The position numbers and the translations under genes are program-made. This document shows positions 52,132 through 60,557 of a stretch of DNA of 64,000 bases, piece after piece. Position 1 is the first letter of the stretch; the number at the start of each line of letters is the position of its first letter. Source of the stretch: UMGS1370 sp046957575 (GTDB lineage: Bacteria; Bacillota; Clostridia; Lachnospirales; Lachnospiraceae); NCBI GenBank assembly GCA_046957575.1, contig JBKUOG010000002.1:142196-206195 (forward strand), written 5' to 3'. Below the pieces are notes generated by a model. The model made no database searches and was not told where the DNA came from. It saw nothing but the letters and a program-made list of their open reading frames with translations.

Positions 52132-52790
52132 CGAATCACCTCGCAATCCCGAAGATCTAAAACTCCACGCCGCATAATTGCCCTAAAAAACATTGGTTCA
52201 ATCTGCTCTGGATTTGAGTAATCCATATCGTAAAGCATCAGTCCCAAGTCCCGTTCTTCTTCTGTCTCATAGGCTGTCTGAATCTTTTCATCTTCACATA
52301 AGCAGAAATGAACCGGAAATTCTCTGCACCCAAAATAAGGCGTGTGATAACATTCTCCGCGTTTTAGCCGTCTCATCATAATATCTTTAAACTTTCCCGG
52401 ATTGTCTGTAGGACTAGCATGATTGGTCATCAAAAAATGCGCTTCTATTACGTATTCTACGTCCCGAAGCAAAAAAGACGCCCGCTGAACAATTTCGGCT
52501 TTGCTGCTTATGTAAAGCTGCTTATCCGCCCCATTATACACACTCAACGCATTATTGACAGAAATCTTGTTTTTCACCTCATTCCTTTGGATACTGGTAA
52601 ACTGTATGGGCCGATTTACATAAATTCGGTCAATTACCCATCTGAGTCCAGGATGCCAGTAGATTGCTTCTAAAATCCCTCTGGCCGCCGATGGAGTCAT
52701 AACGTCATAACTATACCGTTCTGTCTTAAGTTCCGGACGGCTAAATAGCGCATACTCTCCCCATACCTTAACCCTGACGCCTACTGCCAC
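52128..52790 (-). CDS. cas5: Type I-C pre-crRNA endonuclease Cas5 (Cas5c/Cas5d)
   Basis: A 220-residue Cas5 of the Csd5/Cas5d type, which in I-C replaces Cas6 and cleaves pre-crRNA. It starts with VRVKVWGEYALFSRPELKTERYSYDVMTPSAARGILEAIYW. I place the start at the GTG at 52790 because AGAGGAGA lies seven bases before it. The open frame extends to a TTG at 52832 overlapping cas3, with no ribosome binding site. Both starts keep all conserved positions. Confidence 0.92.
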   Translation of the reverse strand: MAVGVRVKVWGEYALFSRPELKTERYSYDVMTPSAARGILEAIYWHPGLRWVIDRIYVNRPIQFTSIQRNEVKNKISVNNALSVYNGADKQLYISSKAEIVQRASFLLRDVEYVIEAHFLMTNHASPTDNPGKFKDIMMRRLKRGECYHTPYFGCREFPVHFCLCEDEKIQTAYETEEERDLGLMLYDMDYSNPEQIEPMFFRAIMRRGVLDLRDCEVIR

Positions 52791-52822
52791 AAAACCATCT
52801 CCTCTCTTTGCCTGCCTTTCTA

Positions 52823-54949
52823 TTACCACCAAACAGCTTCTCCATATCCAACATTTAAATTGAGTCCTATCTTTTCATTATACTGTGTCTCATCTTTCAG
52901 TACATAAAAATCCTGAGAAATCTCCGAGATAATTCCTGCTCCGTATAATTTATCAATCACATCTGTAAACACTGAAATACTATACTGCCCAGCCTCTCTC
53001 ACCAACTCTTTATTTAGTCCTTTTATGCAAAGTTGCTCATAAATGCTTTTTGCCCGCAGTTCTGCAGGAATCAGTACCGCTGCTGTGTTCTTCTCAATGA
53101 ATTTAAATGCTTTCGCCGCAGAAGCAAATTCAAAATGCCCTGGCCAAAACAGGTCTAAAATCCGGTTTTTATCCAACTCTTCTCTGCGCAGATAAAACAG
53201 GGTTTCAAAATATTGATGGATTGTTTCTAAATCATCCAGCCTTTTTCCATCTGCCAGCAAAGCTTCTGTCGCTTCCATCTGCTGACGCTGTCCCGGTATA
53301 TATTCCCGTTCAGTTAATCCAAACACATAGGTAATACTTGTTTCAAAATCTCGTTTTCCTTCCCGGTTACATCTGCCAGCAGCCTGTATAATAGAATCTG
53401 TTCCTGCTACCTGTCTATATACAACCGAAAAGTCTAAATCTACACCTGCTTCCACCAGGCTTGTTGAAAGCACAATACACGTTTCATGCCTTAGCAGCCG
53501 TTCTCTGATCTCATTTAATACACGTTTCCGATGTACAGGATACATGGCTGTGGATAAATGGTATACCCCTTCTCCTTCCAGTTTCTGATACATTCGCTGG
53601 GCAGTTTTTTTGGTATTAAAAATACACAGAACACTCTCTGTTTTCTGAAGTCTTTCAAACAATTCCTCTTCTGAAATTCTGCCCAAATCCTGTATTTTTG
53701 TCCTCTTAAAAAATTGAAACTGCTGTTCCATACGCGGGCACAGTTCTCTGGCTTTTATGTCTGAAGTAAACAGTGGATCAAGCGCCGGCTGGGTTGCCGT
53801 ACACAGCACAACAGTACTTTTATAATGGCGAATCAACTGTTCCATGGCCGCTAAACATGGCTTTAAATACTGGCTTGGAAGCATCTGAACTTCGTCAAAA
53901 ATTATCACGCTTCCTGCTATATTATGAAGTTTTCTGCACTTTGACGATCGGTTTGAAAACAGCGATTCAAAAAATTGAACATTGGTTGTTACAATGACCG
54001 GCTTGTCCCAGTTTTCTGTTGCCAACTGCATGGGGATCCACTCTTCGGTATCTGGATATTCTGCATTACAGTGATGCTCTAATACATTTTTCATGCCAAG
54101 AATATCTGCAAATACTTTTGCATTTTGTTCAATAATACTTGTATAAGGAATTACATAAATAATCCGATCCATCCCATAAGTTCTGGCATGTTCCAGGGCA
54201 AATGCCAGTGAAGCAATGGTTTTGCCTCCTCCTGTAGGCACTGTCAGACGAAACAGTCCAGGAGATTCCTTTCCCATATCCAGGCAATTTCTCAAGATTT
54301 CTGAACGCCTTCCATTAATTGTATGACTATCATGATTCTTAATCCAATCAGAAATATAGTTCATCAGACGCATGTATAATACTGGAATGGAGTCCCCACT
54401 GTCTCTTTTTACAGCTCCGGCGTTCATAAATAACTCGGTATCCAAAAAGTCTGCATCTACCAGGCAGGAATACAGCATACGAATAAACATAGAAATAAAA
54501 AAGCCAGGTATGTCCCCTCCTGTTACAGAAAATGGCGGCATCCCCAGATTTGGAATCTCTATCTCGTCCTTATAAGCGCTGTAATCTGCGATATTTTTCT
54601 TCATTCTGCCATATATGCTCGCCTCATGACCTGCATCTTTTTTGTCTCCGGTATCCGGAAGTCCGGCATGATGCCCTGCAATGCAGTAACTCAAAAACTG
54701 ATATCCATTCGGGCGCGTCCAGCACATCTTAGCCCCGGCAGTTGCATGATCGACTTGTTCTGCACTTCCCCTAATCCGTTTCTGAAATTCCTGTGAATAC
54801 TTCCCAATGTCATGAAGCATCCCTGCACAATACCCCCACTGGTATGCATCAAACTTCTGCGCAAATTTTCCGGATATTTCTGCTACGCCTTCCAGGTGTT
54901 CTTTTAAACTTTGCTCCCGACCTTCCTCTCTGTGGGCCAAATATTTCAT
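52823..54949 (-). CDS. cas3: CRISPR-associated helicase/nuclease Cas3
   Basis: A 708-residue Cas3 with an N-terminal HD nuclease (LHDIGKYSQEFQ and the later His motif CIAGHHAGLPD) and a superfamily 2 helicase: Walker A VPTGGGKTIASL, DEAD-box-like IIFDEVQML, motif III VVLCTATQPAL, motif VI QAAGRCNREG. ATG at 54949 is chosen because GGAG lies six bases upstream; two other ATGs precede it. First gene of the cas operon. Confidence 0.96.
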   Translation of the reverse strand: MKYLAHREEGREQSLKEHLEGVAEISGKFAQKFDAYQWGYCAGMLHDIGKYSQEFQKRIRGSAEQVDHATAGAKMCWTRPNGYQFLSYCIAGHHAGLPDTGDKKDAGHEASIYGRMKKNIADYSAYKDEIEIPNLGMPPFSVTGGDIPGFFISMFIRMLYSCLVDADFLDTELFMNAGAVKRDSGDSIPVLYMRLMNYISDWIKNHDSHTINGRRSEILRNCLDMGKESPGLFRLTVPTGGGKTIASLAFALEHARTYGMDRIIYVIPYTSIIEQNAKVFADILGMKNVLEHHCNAEYPDTEEWIPMQLATENWDKPVIVTTNVQFFESLFSNRSSKCRKLHNIAGSVIIFDEVQMLPSQYLKPCLAAMEQLIRHYKSTVVLCTATQPALDPLFTSDIKARELCPRMEQQFQFFKRTKIQDLGRISEEELFERLQKTESVLCIFNTKKTAQRMYQKLEGEGVYHLSTAMYPVHRKRVLNEIRERLLRHETCIVLSTSLVEAGVDLDFSVVYRQVAGTDSIIQAAGRCNREGKRDFETSITYVFGLTEREYIPGQRQQMEATEALLADGKRLDDLETIHQYFETLFYLRREELDKNRILDLFWPGHFEFASAAKAFKFIEKNTAAVLIPAELRAKSIYEQLCIKGLNKELVREAGQYSISVFTDVIDKLYGAGIISEISQDFYVLKDETQYNEKIGLNLNVGYGEAVWW

Positions 54950-55000
54950 AAACATCTCCATTTCAATAATTTATAAATATTCTAGCTTCGATATATGTTA

Positions 55001-55029
55001 ATAATACTATATTTTCTCCTGATATTCAA
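55001..55029 (-). promoter_or_regulatory. Promoter of the cas operon
   Basis: Minus strand TTGAAT (55024-55029), 17-bp spacer, TATTAT (55001-55006), about 50 bp before cas3. It lies between array 2 and cas3, so cas3 can be transcribed with or without readthrough from the array. Confidence 0.7.
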
Positions 55030-55101
55030 CGTTTTTTCATAAAAATGTACAATATAGGAATCAGACGGATGGCGCGTTTCCAAGACGTAAAACGGGGGAT
55101 A

Positions 55102-55608
55102 ATTTCAATCCACTGATCCCGCGAGGGATCAGACTATTTACCGGATGGCAGATCTTAAATCAGGTAACGATTTCAATCCACTGATCCCGCGAGGGATCAG
55201 ACATTGACAAGATAGACACAAGATTTGATAAAATAATTTCAATCCACTGATCCCGCGAGGGATCAGACGTGTTTTTTCCAGAAGCAAGAGTTAATACCTT
55301 AGAATTTCAATCCACTGATCCCGCGAGGGATCAGACAAAGCATGATAAGCATAGGCGTTCCGTTTTCAGAATTTCAATCCACTGATCCCGCGAGGGATCA
55401 GACAAAGCGCCGTCAACGTTGGCTCATTTGCCAACAGTATTTCAATCCACTGATCCCGCGAGGGATCAGACCAGATGGAGGGGAGAACCCTTCCGGGAAT
55501 GATAAGGATTTCAATCCACTGATCCCGCGAGGGATCAGACGGCAATGCTCATATCGCAAACAACCGGGGATACCAATTTCAATCCACTGATCCCGCGAGG
55601 GATCAGAC
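55102..55608 (-). CRISPR. Type I-C CRISPR array 2, eight repeats, seven spacers
   Basis: Repeats of 33 bp start at 55102, 55170, 55236, 55304, 55371, 55439, 55508 and 55576; spacers are 33-36 bp. The plus-strand repeat begins ATTTCAATCCACT and ends AGAC like array 1, but the palindrome is CTGATCCC-GCGA-GGGATCAG. All eight are identical by eye. The leader is on the right, so the array is transcribed leftward toward cas3. Short open frames inside are artefacts. Confidence 0.97.
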
Positions 55609-55627
55609 AGCAAAATAGCATAGTTCT

Positions 55628-55656
55628 ATTCTGCACTAAAATCAAATTTTTGTCAA
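55628..55656 (-). promoter_or_regulatory. Leader promoter of array 2
   Basis: Minus strand TTGACA (55651-55656), 17-bp spacer, CAGAAT (55628-55633), 20 bp before the first repeat, exactly as at array 1. Confidence 0.75.
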
Positions 55657-55735
55657 CTATTAACAACAGCAAACAGTTTCTATCAGAAAAAAGCAAATAC
55701 ATGTTCTTTTTTCTTTTTTAATTTCTTCTACTATT

Positions 55736-55782
55736 TGGTGCGAACCTCCCAGGGAATTTATGTTCACTTCCAGTTCGCACCA
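55736..55782 (-). repeat. Conserved inverted repeat in the leader of array 2
   Basis: TGGTGCGAAC (55736-55745) and GTTCGCACCA (55773-55782), a 10-bp perfect inverted repeat with a 27-bp interior that shares ATGTTCACT with the array-1 copy. It lies 127 bp from the array. Confidence 0.85.
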
Positions 55783-55812
55783 GTATCTAAAGCTATCCTC
55801 TTAACGAAGCAA

Positions 55813-56640
55813 TGGTAAACGTTGAATGCACATATATTTCATAAGCTGGAACCACTGGAATAAATGGGACAGCCAGGCTCTTCTCTCCTACGGACTTTTT
55901 CTTAAGAATCCTCTGTGTAACTCTGATATTGCTTTTCATGTGTTCCCGAAATACCTCCTAACTCATCATCTCCAGCAGCGTCTCCAAAAATGGATTTTCA
56001 CCAGGATTCTTATAGCTTGCTGCCACAACTCGCTCCTGTTCGTATTTCATTTACGCCATCTCATCAACCAGACACACCTGATTGACATTTTCCGGATCAT
56101 AGGCAATCTGGACCATATCGCCGATTTTTCGTTTCTCCAACATTTTTTTGTAGTTCCGGCTCACATACCAGAGTCCATAATGATTGATTCCTTTTCTCGA
56201 CAGGGTGGTTGTTTTTCTGGGATGGCCCAATAAATACAAACGCTCACTGTCAATGGGAATCACCATCCTGTTTCCCTGTTCTTCATGCCAGTTTCAAAGC
56301 TTTACTGCGACAGGAAGCGGTTCTGTCTCCTGACAGTTCTGAATAATCCGGCTGCTGTTTAAATGCAAGACGTATTGAATCACAATCTTTGTAAAGTTCT
56401 CCAGAGTTAAGACCGTCTGGCTCCGATAATTCACTGCCCACCGCTCCTGTGCGTTCTCTTCAATGACTCCCTTTCCTCTCAGCAGCGGCTTATACTTCTG
56501 CTGAATCAGGTCAAATATTTTTTCCACCAGACCTTTTCCATGGCCGCATTGGAAAGGCAGGAAATGATCGCCTGTTCTCCGGCATCCAGCCCTGCATAGA
56601 TTCCGGCTATTAACTAGGTGGCCGTATCCACTGATTCAAA
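55813..56640 (-). pseudogene. Decayed Mu/TnsB-type transposase
   Basis: Fragments in changing frames on the minus strand: LIAGIYAGLDAGEQAIISCL (after a TAG that interrupts DTAT-LIAG), KYKPLLRGKGVIEENAQERW with the following LTLENFTKIVIQYVLHLN, and a C-terminal barrel segment GINHYGLWYVSRNYKKMLEK. The order is that of the catalytic and C-terminal domains of Mu/TnsB/Tn552-like transposases. The core with the other catalytic residues is missing and several stops are present. Past the last stop, frames reading YEQERVVAASYKNPGENPF and NIRVTQRILKKKSVGEKS may be remnants of adjoining transposon proteins. Confidence 0.75.
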
Positions 56641-56652
56641 TTCACTTTTTGA

Positions 56653-58356
56653 TCATGCCTCAGGTTTCTCTTCAGGTTTCTGTTTTTGTCCACCCATAGG
56701 CCTTCCGCCTCCCATACCGCTCGGGTTAGACTCCGCATTGTCATTGGTGGTCACATTTCCGCCGTTGTTTGTATAGGTTCCATTACAATCCAGTGTAGTA
56801 TTTCCGTTTCCATTACAAGTAAGATCGAGTGTTCCGCCATTAATAGAAAGGTCCCCATTGGAGTCTATACAATCTCCGTCTGATGTAATGATAATATCCC
56901 CACCATTGATTATAATAAAAGCGTTATCATCAGCCGCAAATTGTTCGTCTCTGCCGCCAAAGCCAGAATTGTCTGTGCCGCCAGCGGCATTGAAACCATC
57001 ATCATGTGCAGTAATGTCAAAATCGCCGCCATTCACAGTGACAGACAGGCCCTCGATTCCTTCATAGCAATAGGGGATGGAGAATGTTCCGTTTTGAATG
57101 AGCACCCCATCATCAGAGTGCAGCGCATCATCTCCGCTGGAAAGCGTAAATTCACCACTGGTTACTGTGAGAACTCCGGCGCTATGGATGCAATCATCAG
57201 AACTGTCTATTGTAAATACACCGCCGTTGACTGTCAGCGCGCCATCGGCTTTCATGCCCTTCTGGCTGACCAAGTCAGCTGCCTCCCCTGTTTCTGAGTT
57301 CGCTGCTTCAGATGACTGTACCTCCTCGACAGGCTGAGCAGGCAGGTTCGCAGGCTGTCCGTTTCCTGAATCATCAGGCTGTCGTGGAGGTTCCTCTCCG
57401 TTGTCCGGCCGTTCTCCCTGCGGAGGATTTCCCGGCAGTCCACTCTGACCTCCAGGAACAAAGTTGTCTTCTGCAGGCATAGTAACAGAAGCACTTCCTT
57501 CTCCTGTTGTTAAATCAAAGTCTCCTCCGTCCACCTGCAAATCCCCACTGGCGCTAATGGCATCTCCTTGAGTGTTGATCGTATAGGTTCCGTCCTTGAT
57601 ATACAAAAAGCCTTTGGTTGTATCTTCGGTGTTTTCTGCATGAAACCCGTCTTTACCTGATGTGATTTGGAATGTACCTCCGGCAACTGCCAGACTATCC
57701 TTCCCCACCAGGCCATGCTCTGCGGCAGTAACAAAGTAGCTGCCATCTGTAACGGTCAATTCGTCCTTGGACACTACTCCGTGCCCTGCCTGTGCATTGA
57801 CAGAAAGGCTTCCGGAGCCATTAAGCGTGAGGTCAGTCTTGGAAAATATCACTGCATCAATGTTATTCTCATCTATAGCAGCATAGGCACCGCCATTTGT
57901 CAGGGTGTTATCCGTTCCTTCTGCCAAGGTAACAAAAACCTTATCTGCGTTTAGAGAATAGATAGCAGCAGAATTGGCGCTTGTGATGTCCACGCCTGAC
58001 AGGACGATCTGTACCTTGTCTGTGTCATCGGCATTTACCAGAATCTGTCCATCGTCCAGTGTTCCGGAAACAAGATAAGTCCCCTCGTCGAGCAGGGTAA
58101 TGCATGACCCATCGATGGAAACCGCATCAGAGTCACAGGAAATCGTTTCTCCTTCCAGTTCAATGCTGATAGCGGTACTTTCATCATAATCGCCGCTCAA
58201 ATCCCGTTCACTGAATAAAGATGCTGTATCAATGATTGTCTCAAGCTTGGTTGCAGCTGCATTATCTGAGTTCGGGCTGCTGTTTTCCTTTGTGGTTTGG
58301 CAGCCGTTAAGTAATATTGCAGCACAGAGTACCGGTGCAATTATTTTTCTCTTCAT
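56653..58356 (-). CDS. Carbohydrate-binding-domain (Cthe_2159-like) lipoprotein
   Basis: A 567-residue surface lipoprotein. The lipobox is LLNGCQT. The body is a repetitive right-handed beta-helix with short units such as ADGALTVNGGVFTID and SSGDDALHSDDGVLIQNG, full of Asp, Asn and Gly, split by a Pro/Gln/Glu-rich segment (about 310-370). It ends in a Gly/Pro/Lys tail. The Cthe_2159 family binds polygalacturonate or cellulose in Clostridium thermocellum. The start ATG at 58356 follows AAAGGAG. Co-directional with the DUF4956 and VTC genes upstream. Confidence 0.82.
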   Translation of the reverse strand: MKRKIIAPVLCAAILLNGCQTTKENSSPNSDNAAATKLETIIDTASLFSERDLSGDYDESTAISIELEGETISCDSDAVSIDGSCITLLDEGTYLVSGTLDDGQILVNADDTDKVQIVLSGVDITSANSAAIYSLNADKVFVTLAEGTDNTLTNGGAYAAIDENNIDAVIFSKTDLTLNGSGSLSVNAQAGHGVVSKDELTVTDGSYFVTAAEHGLVGKDSLAVAGGTFQITSGKDGFHAENTEDTTKGFLYIKDGTYTINTQGDAISASGDLQVDGGDFDLTTGEGSASVTMPAEDNFVPGGQSGLPGNPPQGERPDNGEEPPRQPDDSGNGQPANLPAQPVEEVQSSEAANSETGEAADLVSQKGMKADGALTVNGGVFTIDSSDDCIHSAGVLTVTSGEFTLSSGDDALHSDDGVLIQNGTFSIPYCYEGIEGLSVTVNGGDFDITAHDDGFNAAGGTDNSGFGGRDEQFAADDNAFIIINGGDIIITSDGDCIDSNGDLSINGGTLDLTCNGNGNTTLDCNGTYTNNGGNVTTNDNAESNPSGMGGGRPMGGQKQKPEEKPEA

Positions 58357-58373
58357 AATATGTATCTCCTTTA

Positions 58374-59069
58374 TTATAGTCTGGTTATACCAGTTTCCTG
58401 TTGGCATATGGAAATTTCCAAATTTCCGTTGCGTTGGCGCAGAGCATTAATCAAATCTCTCTCCTGATCAATATTTTTGAGAGTGAGGTCGTAAGTCAGT
58501 TTGAACAAACTGCCCATATTCGTGGTTTTGACTTGCTTCAGCTCCGACTGGGTCACATACTGTTGGAAAACAGAATCAAATACACCCGTATAGTCTAAAT
58601 CTTCCGGGATCGTAATGTACAGTGTTCGGCAATGGAGGACGCTGTTTCTGCCGGCAAATCTGCCCCCATGGTACACCATCGTAACACTTCCCATAATCAG
58701 GGCGAACAGTATCGCATATCCAAGATATCCCATGCCCGCCATCAATCCTACCCCCATGGCAACAAAAATCGCTCCAATTTCTTCGGCAGAACCGGGTGCA
58801 GAACGAAAGCGTACTAAGCTAAAAGCACCGGCAACTGCCACGCCGGCCCCCACATTTCCATTAACCATCATGATCACTACACATACTACTGTCGGCAATG
58901 TGGCTAGCGTAACGGCAAATCCAACACTCGTCCGGGTGCGCCACAGCATCATAGCACACAAAATAAGACCAATGACTAAGGATACTCCCACACACAGCAA
59001 AAACTCCCATAAAGCAATCGTTGTAACTAATTCATTACCAAAAACTCCATTAAAAATCATTTCAAGCAT
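58374..59069 (-). CDS. DUF4956 membrane protein
   Basis: A 231-residue protein with four N-terminal helices and a soluble C-terminal domain (about 140-231, ending ISICQQETGITRL). Matches the DUF4956 pattern: AMMLWRTRTSVGFAVTLATLP and the SLVRFRSAPGSAEEIGAIFVAMGVG core. These are usually next to VTC-domain proteins and CotH-like spore-coat kinases. ATG at 59069 follows AGGAG; it overlaps the VTC gene by 8 bp. Confidence 0.88.
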   Translation of the reverse strand: MLEMIFNGVFGNELVTTIALWEFLLCVGVSLVIGLILCAMMLWRTRTSVGFAVTLATLPTVVCVVIMMVNGNVGAGVAVAGAFSLVRFRSAPGSAEEIGAIFVAMGVGLMAGMGYLGYAILFALIMGSVTMVYHGGRFAGRNSVLHCRTLYITIPEDLDYTGVFDSVFQQYVTQSELKQVKTTNMGSLFKLTYDLTLKNIDQERDLINALRQRNGNLEISICQQETGITRL

Positions 59070-59775
59070 ATCGTCTCACTCCTATGTCTTTTTGATCCAA
59101 CATTATTTTATACGCTGTACCGTATTTAGAAAAAGATGTCTTGTATAGCCCGATGTCCGTCAATAGGCGAACCATCCAAAGCGGAATTGCCCCTGGTGCT
59201 TTCAGTTCCATGAGCACCTGATTATCATTCAGCAATGGGGTTCCCCATGGTTCAGAATCCAGTGTTAATGCATCGGTTCGAAATCGAATGGCTTCGTCAA
59301 AAGTGATTCGTAACCCGCCTCCGGCTTCCTTCCAGGAATCTCGTTCATAGGAAAGGTATACCCGCGGTTCCAAATCGGGATAGAAATGCATCGCATAGTC
59401 GACTTCTCCGCCAATCTGAGTGTCTGGCCAAGAAATTTCTCCGTTTAAACAGCTCAACGCCTGACCATATGGTAAAGTGAGACGCCGTTTATATACAATG
59501 GAACGATATTTCTTTTTCAGTTCCATAAAAACGGGGCGTGTATCATCTGCACGTCCATAACTGCGCAAACGTAACTTTTCTTTGTAGACCGGTTTCTCCA
59601 AGCTCCGTCGAATAAGCCGGAAATCGGGTGTATCCAGATAAAGGTTTCTGATAGAGCTATGGCTGTATTCATCTGGAATCAGACGTTCGCCAGCGCTTAT
59701 CAAAAGCCGGGTTTGCTGCTCTTTGGTTAAAAGGTACTTGAATTCATATCTTTGAAAGAATGTTTCTTTTTTCAC
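59062..59775 (-). CDS. VTC-domain protein (polyphosphate polymerase-like)
   Basis: A 237-residue protein of the VTC/CYTH superfamily with the tunnel-fold residues: RYEFKYLLTKEQ, IRNLYLDTPDF, ELKKKYRSIVYKRR, RVYLSYERDSW, LMELKAPGA. In yeast the VTC4 domain makes polyphosphate. In bacteria the job is unproven. It starts with GTG after AAAGGAGG. First gene of the three-gene operon, divergent from the two-component system. Confidence 0.88.
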   Translation of the reverse strand: MKKETFFQRYEFKYLLTKEQQTRLLISAGERLIPDEYSHSSIRNLYLDTPDFRLIRRSLEKPVYKEKLRLRSYGRADDTRPVFMELKKKYRSIVYKRRLTLPYGQALSCLNGEISWPDTQIGGEVDYAMHFYPDLEPRVYLSYERDSWKEAGGGLRITFDEAIRFRTDALTLDSEPWGTPLLNDNQVLMELKAPGAIPLWMVRLLTDIGLYKTSFSKYGTAYKIMLDQKDIGVRRYA

Positions 59776-59879
59776 TGAATATCTCCTCCTTTACTTTGGA
59801 TAGTATTTTTGATAGCATAGTCAGTATAAAATGCGAACCATAACTGAACTTAAAATTTCCAAAACTTTATTAAGGAGGA

Positions 59880-60557
59880 ATGAAATTGCGAATTTTATTA
59901 GCAGAAGATGAGCGCTCTCTATCTCGGGCAATAACCGCCCTATTAGAGCGGAACAATTACTCTGTAGATGCTGTATACGACGGTGCAGAGGCATTGGATT
60001 ATTTGGCTGCCGGTAATTATGATGCACTGATTTTGGATATTATGATGCCTAAAATGGATGGTATGGAGGTGCTGCGCCATCTGCGGAGACAAGGCAACTC
60101 TATTCCTGTGTTATTGCTTACTGCAAAATCAGAGGTGGCTGACAAGGTGCAGGGACTTGACAGCGGAGCAAATGACTACCTTACCAAACCGTTTGCAACA
60201 GCAGAACTACTAGCCCGCCTTCGAGTTATCACCAGACAGAGTGTTCAGCTTAGCAGCCGTCTGACCTTTGGAAATCTTTGTTTGGATCAGACGACATTTG
60301 AGCTGTCTTCCCCTGTTGGCAGCTTCCGGCTGGCAAATAAAGAATATCAAATGATGGAACTTCTTATGCGTCATCCCCGCCAAATCATTCATACCGATCG
60401 GTTTTTAGAACGGATTTGGGGATATGACAGTGAAGTGGATGTATCGGTTGTATGGGTTTATATTTCTTATCTCCGGAAAAAGCTTTCTGCCCTTCATGCA
60501 GATGTTCAGATTAAGGCAAACCGCAATGCCGGCTATTCCTTGGAGGTTCTATCATGA
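59880..60557 (+). CDS. OmpR/PhoB-family response regulator
   Basis: A 225-residue regulator with receiver domain (phosphorylated Asp in LILDIMMPKMDG, LLLTAK, LTKPF) and winged-helix effector (FRLANKEYQMMELLMRHP and the SVVWVYISYLRKKL end). ATG at 59880 is only one base past GGAGG; a TTG two codons later has better spacing. Its gene overlaps the kinase by 4 bp. It is transcribed divergently from the VTC operon, which it probably controls. Confidence 0.93.
   Translation: MKLRILLAEDERSLSRAITALLERNNYSVDAVYDGAEALDYLAAGNYDALILDIMMPKMDGMEVLRHLRRQGNSIPVLLLTAKSEVADKVQGLDSGANDYLTKPFATAELLARLRVITRQSVQLSSRLTFGNLCLDQTTFELSSPVGSFRLANKEYQMMELLMRHPRQIIHTDRFLERIWGYDSEVDVSVVWVYISYLRKKLSALHADVQIKANRNAGYSLEVLS

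Noticed and set aside
55813..56640. Possible CRISPR-associated transposon (CAST), given TnsB-like remains next to an array
   Set aside because: The transposase is broken in several places, no intact tnsC or tniQ is visible, and the cas operon is a complete I-C set with Cas3 and adaptation genes. CAST systems of type I lack Cas3 and usually Cas1-Cas2.
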